A stretch of DNA of 8,116 bases from an uncultured Eubacteriales bacterium (GTDB lineage Bacteria > Bacillota > Clostridia > Oscillospirales > Butyricicoccaceae), in the NCBI GenBank assembly GCA_934675045.1, contig CAKUPI010000071.1, positions 1 to 8,116 of the forward strand, in the 5' to 3' direction. Positions 1-4,426 of this stretch are shown here, piece after piece; the first letter of the stretch is position 1; each line of letters starts with the position of its first letter. The notes below the pieces were generated by a model. It did no database searches. It saw only the letters and a list, made by a program, of their open reading frames with translations, and was not told where the DNA came from. The position numbers and the translations under genes were made by a program.

Positions 1-75
1 CAAGCGCGGCAGGCCGCTGCCGCAGGGAAAAAACGCGGTGTCTGCCGGTGAAAGGGCAGAAAAACGCTTAATTTA
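1..75 (-). other. Possible structured 5' leader of a gene lying left of the window
   Basis: No convincing gene is seen in the first 174 bases. All three plus frames hit stop codons within about 76 bases, so any gene entering from the left on the plus strand could only contribute a short tail. If the leftward promoter at 76-104 is real, this stretch is its transcribed leader. It contains a perfect 7-bp hairpin (6-12 with 17-23, loop GCCG) and a 6-bp hairpin (41-46 with 55-60). On the minus strand the second one is followed, 8 bases on, by a run of six T. The arms share the core GGCAG/CTGCC, so alternative pairing between the two hairpins is possible, as in an attenuator. This is inference from base pairing only. 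Confidence 0.25.
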
Positions 76-104
76 ATGGTAACAGCAAGCAGGGAGCTTG
101 TCAA
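76..104 (-). promoter_or_regulatory. Candidate leftward sigma-A promoter
   Basis: Read on the minus strand there is a perfect -35 TTGACA (99-104), a 17-base spacer and a -10 TACCAT (76-81, four of six matches) preceded by TGT, an extended -10 element. It lies downstream of the foldase terminator at 171-202 and points out of the window, so it would serve a minus-strand gene whose start lies beyond the left edge. A small inverted repeat (CAAGC 86-90, GCTTG 96-100) sits in the spacer and touches the -35, which could be an operator or chance. The -10 is only partly consensus, hence the moderate confidence. Confidence 0.42.
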
Positions 105-170
105 TGGAGGAAAAGCGGATGCCGGCCCAAACTTTTGGATCGTTCAAAGGAAAAAAGAGGCAGAAAGAAC

Positions 171-202
171 AAAAAACCGGGGCGGCCGCGGCCGCCCCGG
201 TT
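171..202 (-). terminator. Rho-independent terminator of the parvulin foldase gene
   Basis: Bases 175-202 form a perfect 28-base palindrome, very GC-rich in its centre, starting 14 bases after the foldase stop codon. On the minus strand it is followed directly by six T (the A run at 171-176). There is no T run on the plus-strand side, so it works for leftward transcripts only. Confidence 0.93.
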
Positions 203-215
203 GAAGGGAACACGG

Positions 216-1781
216 TTAGAGCTTCATGGCGAACTCGCTGGTCGAAACCTTGTACTTTTCGGCCAGGGAATCGTACAGCTCCTGATACTTCTGCGCGAGC
301 AGATCGGTGCGGGCAGAGGCCTTCCAGGCGGGCATGCCGTCGCCGACAAAGTACATGACGTGGTAGCCGTAGCTGGTCTGCACAATGCCGCTGTCGCCGG
401 TGCGGCGCGCGGAATCGAAGATCCAGTCGTTGAACTCGGCGACCATCTGCCCCCGGGTGACGTTTTCGTAAAGGCCGCCCTCGGCAGCGTTGCCGTCCTC
501 GGAATACTCCTTTGCCAGCGCGGCAAAGCTTTCCTCGGTCTTTTCGCCGCTCTCCCACTGGCTCAGCACCTTCTCGGCCAGCTCCTTCTGCTCGGCGTTG
601 GCCGATTCGACGGCGGCCTTTTCCTCGTCGCTGGCGTCCTCGGCAGCCGTTTCGGTGCCAAGCAGAATGTGGCGGACGTCAACCGTGCTCGAGGAGTCGC
701 GCTCGCGGGACAGGTAGTAGGCGACGGTGTAGCCGTTGTTGTTGTTGTCGATGACGTCGGTGTCACCGGCGCGGCGATCGGCCGACTTGTACCACTCGGC
801 CAGCGGGCTGGTCGAAGCGGCGCTGCCCGTCGTCACCAGAGTGGCGTCGTCCTTCTCGTACTTTTCCCGGTCCTCGTCCGAGGCGTACTCGCGGGCCAGC
901 TCGATGAAGGACTGCTCGTCTGTGATGCGGCTCTGCATTTCGTTGGCCTTTTCCTCGGCGGCCTTGCGGTTTTCCTCGGTGATGGCCGAGGCCTCATCCT
1001 CGCTGGCGGGCGCGCCCTCGGCGAGCTTCTCGCCCTCGGCGGGCGCGGTGTAGGTCACCTTTTCATAGGGAATGGTGAAGTAGCGGTAGGACACCTTGTC
1101 GTAATTGTCCTTGTTTTCGGAGTAATAGGCTTCGATCTCGTCGTCGCCGGCGGTCAGGCCGGCCTTCAGCTGGTGCTGGTAGCCCACGTAGGTGAAGCGG
1201 CGCTCGAGCATTTTTTCAAAGTCGGCCAGCTTCATCTGGCTGCCGTAAACGGCCTTGACAAACTCGTCAAGCTCCATTTCCTGTTCGGCGGCCGAGGTTT
1301 CAAACTGCTTGTGATAAGCCGCGTACTGCGCCTGCGCATACGCGTCGGCGCTGTAATCGTACCCGGCGGCCAGCGCCTCGTTATACAGCACATAGGCCTC
1401 GGTCAGCTGCGTGACGACGCTGTCGCGGATAAAGTCGCCCCAGGTGGTTTCCTCATCATACATCTGGGTTTCGATGTTGGCGGCCGTCAGGCCGTACTGG
1501 CCGTAGTAGTAAAGCACGTTGGACAGCGTGTCGTGGTAGTACATGCCAAACTCGAGGGCGCTGACCTTCTGGTCGCCGACCTTGATGGCGGCAAAGCCGC
1601 GGTGCACGGCGCCGGTGGTGTAGGCGATGCCCCACGAGGCGCCGCCGACAATGGCAAGGCACAAAATGACGACGATAACCCTGCCGATAATCTTGCCGAT
1701 TTTGGGATTGCGCTTTTTCTGTACGGGCGCGTTCTGAGCTTCCAGTTCATGCTCGCGCCGGATTCTGGACCCTTTTCCCAT
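216..1781 (-). CDS. Membrane-anchored parvulin-type peptidyl-prolyl cis-trans isomerase (PrsA/SurA-like foldase)
   Basis: This 521-residue protein is predicted to catalyse cis-trans isomerisation of prolyl bonds and assist folding of exported proteins outside the membrane. Residues 1-34 are basic and cytoplasmic; one hydrophobic helix at about 31-55 anchors it. The only cysteine there (C41) is inside the helix and no lipobox is present, unlike classical PrsA lipoproteins. Residues about 65-225 form a helical SurA_N-like chaperone region. The canonical parvulin domain spans about 367-481: RHILL with H371, the AKEYSEDG segment, GG435-436, F450 and the YGYH motif with H474. A degenerate second copy lies at about 228-358. 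The C-terminal 35 residues look helical. The ATG start is supported by AGGATGG (1788-1794) six bases upstream. The gene has its own promoter and terminator and is monocistronic. I leave the symbol blank because the architecture is neither typical PrsA nor SurA. Confidence 0.95.
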   Translation of the reverse strand: MGKGSRIRREHELEAQNAPVQKKRNPKIGKIIGRVIVVILCLAIVGGASWGIAYTTGAVHRGFAAIKVGDQKVSALEFGMYYHDTLSNVLYYYGQYGLTAANIETQMYDEETTWGDFIRDSVVTQLTEAYVLYNEALAAGYDYSADAYAQAQYAAYHKQFETSAAEQEMELDEFVKAVYGSQMKLADFEKMLERRFTYVGYQHQLKAGLTAGDDEIEAYYSENKDNYDKVSYRYFTIPYEKVTYTAPAEGEKLAEGAPASEDEASAITEENRKAAEEKANEMQSRITDEQSFIELAREYASDEDREKYEKDDATLVTTGSAASTSPLAEWYKSADRRAGDTDVIDNNNNGYTVAYYLSRERDSSSTVDVRHILLGTETAAEDASDEEKAAVESANAEQKELAEKVLSQWESGEKTEESFAALAKEYSEDGNAAEGGLYENVTRGQMVAEFNDWIFDSARRTGDSGIVQTSYGYHVMYFVGDGMPAWKASARTDLLAQKYQELYDSLAEKYKVSTSEFAMKL

Positions 1782-1810
1782 CTCTAACCATCCTTTTTTG
1801 CATTGTAAAA

Positions 1811-1842
1811 CTGACCCCCATTGTATCGCAAAAGGGGATCAG
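1811..1842 (-). promoter_or_regulatory. Hairpin or operator in the foldase 5' leader
   Basis: Bases 1811-1819 (CTGACCCCC) and 1834-1842 (GGGGATCAG) can form a 9-bp stem with one G-U pair and a 14-base loop. It lies between the predicted transcription start (near 1858) and the ribosome binding site (1788-1794), about 30 bases before the start codon. As DNA it is an interrupted inverted repeat just downstream of the promoter, so it could be a repressor site or an RNA structure. It does not match the CIRCE element (TTAGCACTC/GAGTGCTAA). Confidence 0.4.
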
Positions 1843-1864
1843 GTGTGTTACGAACATGTAAATT

Positions 1865-1893
1865 ATTATCAAGTAAAGTTCTCCAAATGTCAA
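1865..1893 (-). promoter_or_regulatory. Sigma-A promoter of the foldase gene
   Basis: On the minus strand a perfect -35 TTGACA (1888-1893), a 17-base spacer (1871-1887) and a -10 GATAAT (1865-1870, five of six) are present. The start site would fall near 1858, giving a leader of roughly 77 bases. Spacing and match are close to ideal, and the region is AT-rich in otherwise GC-rich DNA. Strong constitutive expression is expected unless the hairpin at 1811-1842 intervenes. Confidence 0.86.
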
Positions 1894-1905
1894 CTCCCTT
1901 TTCGC

Positions 1906-1929
1906 AAAAAAAGGCCCTTTCGGGGCCTT
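1906..1929 (-). terminator. Minus-strand terminator upstream of the foldase promoter
   Basis: A 7-bp perfect stem (1911-1917 with 1923-1929, loop TTTCG) is followed on the minus strand by seven T (A run 1906-1912). It has the form of a rho-independent terminator but no minus-strand gene lies to its right. It probably stops antisense or divergent transcripts from entering the foldase promoter, or ends an unrecognised small RNA. On the plus strand no T run follows. Confidence 0.62.
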
Positions 1930-1942
1930 CGGGCGCAGACGG

Positions 1943-1986
1943 CGGCCGGATAAAAAGCGATTCCGAAACCGGCCGGGCGTTTTTTT
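1943..1986 (+). terminator. Terminator-like hairpin with T run, plus strand
   Basis: CGGCCGG (1943-1949) pairs perfectly with CCGGCCG (1969-1975) across a 19-base loop. Four bases later comes a run of seven T (1980-1986). The long loop and the gap before the T run make it weaker than a textbook terminator. It would block rightward transcripts from reaching rpmE. An alternative stem (1975-1982 with 1993-2000) competes for part of the same sequence. Confidence 0.38.
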
Positions 1987-2041
1987 GCGCGGAAACGCCC
2001 CGATTCATGGCCGAAAAGGCCGGTGCACGGCCCCTTTCGGC
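1975..2041. repeat. Two further inverted repeats between the divergent promoters
   Basis: GGGCGTTT (1975-1982) pairs with AAACGCCC (1993-2000), an 8-bp perfect stem. Next, GCCGAAA (2010-2016) pairs with TTTCGGC (2035-2041), and GGCCG (2018-2022) with CGGCC (2028-2032), giving a long stem with a small internal loop and a 5-base loop. Neither is followed by a T run. They lie upstream of the rpmE promoter, so they would not be in its transcript. The rest of the 1795-2160 intergenic region holds only the promoters, terminators and leader hairpin listed separately; I see no gene in it. Confidence 0.45.
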
Positions 2042-2090
2042 GGCGGGCGGGGAGCGGCGCGCTTTTTCTGCCACGCGCGTGAAAAATAGC

Positions 2091-2119
2091 TTGCATTTTC
2101 GGTTCGGGTATGATAAACT
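2091..2119 (+). promoter_or_regulatory. Promoter of rpmE
   Basis: TTGCAT (2091-2096, a partial -35) is followed after 17 bases by TAAACT (2114-2119, four of six), with TG at 2111-2112 making an extended -10 (TGATAAACT). The predicted start near 2126 gives a leader of about 35 bases ending in the Shine-Dalgarno AGGTGAG (2147-2153). No room remains for a large autoregulatory leader RNA. CTTGCATT (2090-2097) and AATGTAAG (2127-2134) are near-perfect inverted copies bracketing the -10. Confidence 0.66.
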
Positions 2120-2160
2120 ATATCGCGAATGTAAGTTAGTGATGCGAGGTGAGACAAGCG

Positions 2161-2367
2161 ATGAAAGAGGGCATCCACCCCAAATACAAGGTGACCACCG
2201 TCAAGTGCGCCTGCGGCAATACCTTTGAAACAGGCTCCACCAAGGAGAATATCCGCGTGGAAATTTGCAGCAAATGCCACCCCTTCTTTACCGGCAAGCA
2301 AAAGCTGGTCGACACCGGCGGACGCGTCGATCGTTTCAAGAAGCGCTTCAATCTGGAGCAGAAATAA
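2161..2367 (+). CDS. rpmE: 50S ribosomal protein L31 (zinc-binding form)
   Basis: The 68-residue product is bacterial ribosomal protein L31 (bL31), a large-subunit protein at the intersubunit bridge near the central protuberance. It opens with MKEGIHPKY, typical of the family, and has full family length. Four cysteines, C16, C18, C36 and C39 (CAC and CSKC), mark the zinc-binding C+ form; in species with two paralogues it is usually the cysteine-free form that is induced under zinc limitation, so zinc-repressor control of this gene is not expected. ATG 2161 is chosen because AGGTGAG ends seven bases upstream; an in-frame GTG at 2149 overlaps that site and is unlikely. The gene has its own promoter and is followed four bases later by a strong terminator. 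Confidence 0.98.
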   Translation: MKEGIHPKYKVTTVKCACGNTFETGSTKENIRVEICSKCHPFFTGKQKLVDTGGRVDRFKKRFNLEQK

Positions 2368-2370
2368 GAC

Positions 2371-2400
2371 AAAGCGGCGCCCTTTTGGGGCGCCGCTTTT
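2371..2400 (+). terminator. Rho-independent terminator of rpmE
   Basis: A 12-bp perfect stem (2371-2382 with 2388-2399), with loop TTTTG and the GC-rich core GCGGCGCCC, ends in four T (2397-2400). The stem begins with AAA, so a minus-strand transcript would also see a short T run. It separates rpmE from hflX, although partial read-through could feed hflX because no clear hflX promoter is visible. Confidence 0.92.
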
Positions 2401-2417
2401 CAATCTCATGTGTAGAT

Positions 2418-2433
2418 GGCGCCGCCCGGCGCC
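2418..2433 (+). other. Small GC hairpin just before the hflX ribosome binding site
   Basis: GGCGCC (2418-2423) and GGCGCC (2428-2433) form a 6-bp stem with a GCCC loop, ending two bases before the Shine-Dalgarno GGAGGGA (2436-2442). It could hold the ribosome binding site open or tune initiation. It also lies inside the extra N-terminal codons that an ATG start at 2416 would add, which argues that this stretch is leader, not coding. In GC-rich DNA a 6-bp stem can be chance. Confidence 0.3.
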
Positions 2434-2448
2434 GCGGAGGGAACCGTT

Positions 2449-3747
2449 TTGGCAGAAAAAAAGCAGGGCGCGAAGGAGCGCGCCATTCTCATCGGCGTCA
2501 GCTGCACCGCAGCGCCGGATTTTGACAACTCGGACGAGGAGACCATGCACGAGCTGCGGGAGCTGTTGGAGACGGCGGGGGGCGAGGCGGTGCTGACCGC
2601 AGCGCAGAACCGGAAAAGCCCCGACTCGCGCACCCTGATCGGCGAGGGGAAATGCGCCGAGATTCGCCAGCTGATCAAAAGCCACGAAATCGATCTGGCC
2701 GTTTTCGACAACGAGCTGGGGCCGTCGCAGACGCGCGCGCTCGAGCAGGAGCTTGACTGCCGCGTCATCGATCGCAACGCCCTGATCCTCGACATTTTCG
2801 CCGACCGTGCGCAGACCCGCGAGGGCAAGCTGCAGGTGGAGCTGGCGCAGTACCAGTATCTGCTGCCGCGCCTGTCCGGCATGTGGGGGCATCTGGTGCG
2901 GCAGACGGCGGCCGGCGGCAGCAGCCCCATCGGCACCCGCGGCCCGGGCGAGACGCAGCTGGAGACCGACCGGCGGCACATCCGCCGCAAAATCCAGAAG
3001 CTGAAGGAGGAGATCGAGGATGTCAAGCGGGTGCGCGCCGTGCAGCGGCGCTCGCGCGAAAAGGCGTCGGTGCCGCTCGTCTGCATCGTCGGCTACACCA
3101 ACGCCGGGAAATCCACCCTGCTCAACGCCCTGACCGGCGCCGGCGTACACGCCGAGGGCCGGCTGTTTGACACGCTGGACCCGACCACCAAAAGCCTCAT
3201 CACGCCGGACGGCACGCAGGTGCTGGTTTCCGACACGGTCGGCTTTATCCGAAAGCTGCCGCATCATCTGGTCAACGCCTTCCGCGCCACGCTGGAAGAG
3301 GTGACCTATGCCGACGTGCTGGTGCACGTCATCGACGTCAGCAACCCCCGCTGGCGCGAGCAGGCCGTCGTCGTCGACAAGCTGGTCGGCGAGCTGGGCG
3401 CCGGAGCGGTGCCCCATATCACCGTATTTAATAAAGTGGATCTGGTGCACGACGTCGACCTGCCCCGGCAGGCGGGCGCCGTTTACTGCTCGGCGCTTTT
3501 GGGCCGGGGGCTGGACGAGCTGATGCAGCGCATGGTTTCCTGCCTGTCGGCGGGGCGGCGCCGCGTCTCTTTTGTGCTGCCCTATGCCAGCGCCGCGCTG
3601 CTCGACGAGCTGTACCGCGAAGCCAGCGTCAAGCGGGCCGATTACGCGGAAAACGGCATTGAAATCGAAGCGGTGGTCGACGCGCGTATGCTCGGCCGTC
3701 TGCGCGATTTTCTGCCGAAGGGGGAAAATGCCGATGAAGCCTTATAA
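2449..3747 (+). CDS. hflX: Ribosome-associated GTPase HflX
   Basis: HflX is a translation-factor-related GTPase that binds 50S and 70S particles and splits stalled or hibernating ribosomes, notably after heat stress. The 432-residue protein has the N-terminal HflX domain (about 10-115), a linker with LPRLSGMWGHL and GTRGPGETQLETDRR (139-175), a coiled stretch (about 176-205), and a GTPase domain: P-loop GYTNAGKST (215-223), DTVGF (262-266), NKVD (328-331) and the SAL motif (348-350). A short C-terminal domain follows to 432. I place the start at TTG 2449 because GGAGGGA (2436-2442) lies six bases upstream; ATG 2416 is in frame but has no ribosome binding site, and its 11 extra codons are mostly a GC hairpin. 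No promoter was found between the rpmE terminator and this gene. The end overlaps the next gene. Confidence 0.96.
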   Translation: MAEKKQGAKERAILIGVSCTAAPDFDNSDEETMHELRELLETAGGEAVLTAAQNRKSPDSRTLIGEGKCAEIRQLIKSHEIDLAVFDNELGPSQTRALEQELDCRVIDRNALILDIFADRAQTREGKLQVELAQYQYLLPRLSGMWGHLVRQTAAGGSSPIGTRGPGETQLETDRRHIRRKIQKLKEEIEDVKRVRAVQRRSREKASVPLVCIVGYTNAGKSTLLNALTGAGVHAEGRLFDTLDPTTKSLITPDGTQVLVSDTVGFIRKLPHHLVNAFRATLEEVTYADVLVHVIDVSNPRWREQAVVVDKLVGELGAGAVPHITVFNKVDLVHDVDLPRQAGAVYCSALLGRGLDELMQRMVSCLSAGRRRVSFVLPYASAALLDELYREASVKRADYAENGIEIEAVVDARMLGRLRDFLPKGENADEAL

Positions 3748-4375
3748 AGTGCCCGCGGGGGAAAGCGAAATTGAGCTTGTCGAGAAAAAATCCCGCTTTA
3801 TCGGCCGCATTTTCAAGGTGGAAAGCCCCGAACAGGCGCAGGAGATCGTCCAGCGGATCAAAAAGCAGCACTGGGACGCCAGCCACAACGTCTATGCCTA
3901 TGTGCTGGAAAACGGCGTCATGCGCATGAGCGACGACGGCGAGCCGCAGGGGACGGCCGGAATGCCGACCCTTGAGGTGCTCAAGAAAGAGGAGATCAAA
4001 AACGTCCTCTGCGTGACGACGCGCTATTTCGGCGGCACCCTGCTGGGCGCCGGCGGCCTGACGCGCACCTACGGCAAAACCTGCAAGCAGGCCCTCGACG
4101 CCGCCGGAACGGCCGTCATGCAGCCGTTTGACCTGTATCACATCGACTGCCCCTACGGGCTTTTGGAAACGGTGCGCCGCCAGTATGAGGGCTTCGAGGC
4201 GGACGAGCAGGGCGCCGAGTTCGGCTCGTCGGTCGCGCTTTCGGTCTGCCTGCCCGCCGGGCGCTCCGAGGCCTTTTGCGCCCATCTGGTGGACAAAACC
4301 AACGGCGCCGTCCGCCCCGAGCGCCGGGGACAGAAACTTTTTGCAAAAAAAATCCGCGAAAAAAAAGGAGAATAG
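3734..4375 (+). CDS. yigZ: YigZ / IMPACT family protein (UPF0029)
   Basis: The 213-residue protein belongs to the YigZ/IMPACT family. Its exact biochemical role in bacteria is not settled; eukaryotic IMPACT/YIH1 relatives act in control of translation, and the bacterial fold resembles RNA- or ribosome-binding domains. The N-terminal half carries the family signature: KKSRFIG (18-24), SHNVYAYVL (50-58), DDGEPQGTAGMP (67-78) and TTRYFGGTLLGAGGLTR (95-111). Residues about 136-192 form the C-terminal DUF1949-type ferredoxin-like domain. AAGGGGG (3718-3724) is nine bases before ATG 3734; an ATG at 3728 would be only three bases away, so 3734 is preferred. It overlaps the hflX end by 14 bases in another reading frame, implying translational coupling. 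The last codons include two runs of eight A (4345-4352, 4359-4366). No terminator follows, so read-through into dgt is possible. Confidence 0.93.
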   Translation: MKPYKVPAGESEIELVEKKSRFIGRIFKVESPEQAQEIVQRIKKQHWDASHNVYAYVLENGVMRMSDDGEPQGTAGMPTLEVLKKEEIKNVLCVTTRYFGGTLLGAGGLTRTYGKTCKQALDAAGTAVMQPFDLYHIDCPYGLLETVRRQYEGFEADEQGAEFGSSVALSVCLPAGRSEAFCAHLVDKTNGAVRPERRGQKLFAKKIREKKGE

Positions 4376-4376
4376 A

Positions 4377-4405
4377 GGCCGCGGCCGTATATTAATATAG
4401 AGAAT
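4377..4405 (+). promoter_or_regulatory. AT-rich island before dgt, possible weak promoter
   Basis: Between yigZ and dgt lie two adjacent palindromes: GGCCGCGGCC (4377-4386) and TATATTAATATA (4388-4399), then AGAATAAAAATG. The AT-rich palindrome contains several -10-like hexamers and stands out from the GC-rich surroundings, but I see no good -35 at 16-18 bases upstream of any of them. It may be the promoter of the dgt-dnaG-rpoD operon or a regulatory site; this is weakly supported. Confidence 0.25.
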
Positions 4406-4426
4406 AAAAATGCGGGAGGGTTTGCT

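Noticed and set aside
135..1787. A 550-codon open frame on the plus strand opposite the foldase gene.
   Set aside because: Its product is a low-complexity glycine/valine/leucine-rich sequence with no domain, and it has no ribosome binding site. The minus-strand frame has clear parvulin motifs, promoter and terminator. Long antisense frames are expected in GC-rich DNA.
1811..1842. The foldase leader repeat as a CIRCE (HrcA) heat-shock operator.
   Set aside because: The arm sequences and the 14-base spacing do not match TTAGCACTC-N9-GAGTGCTAA.
2126..2160. A ribosomal-protein autoregulatory leader RNA before rpmE.
   Set aside because: With the predicted start near 2126 the leader is only about 35 bases and forms no strong structure; the structured DNA lies upstream of the promoter.
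2005..3450. A 481-codon minus-strand frame opposite rpmE and hflX.
   Set aside because: It is a shadow of two well-identified plus-strand genes, crosses the rpmE terminator and promoter, and shows no recognisable motif.
4345..4366. Two runs of eight A in the last yigZ codons as possible slippage or frameshift sites.
   Set aside because: They lie in the non-conserved tail. A -1 shift adds only about ten residues before a stop and does not join dgt.
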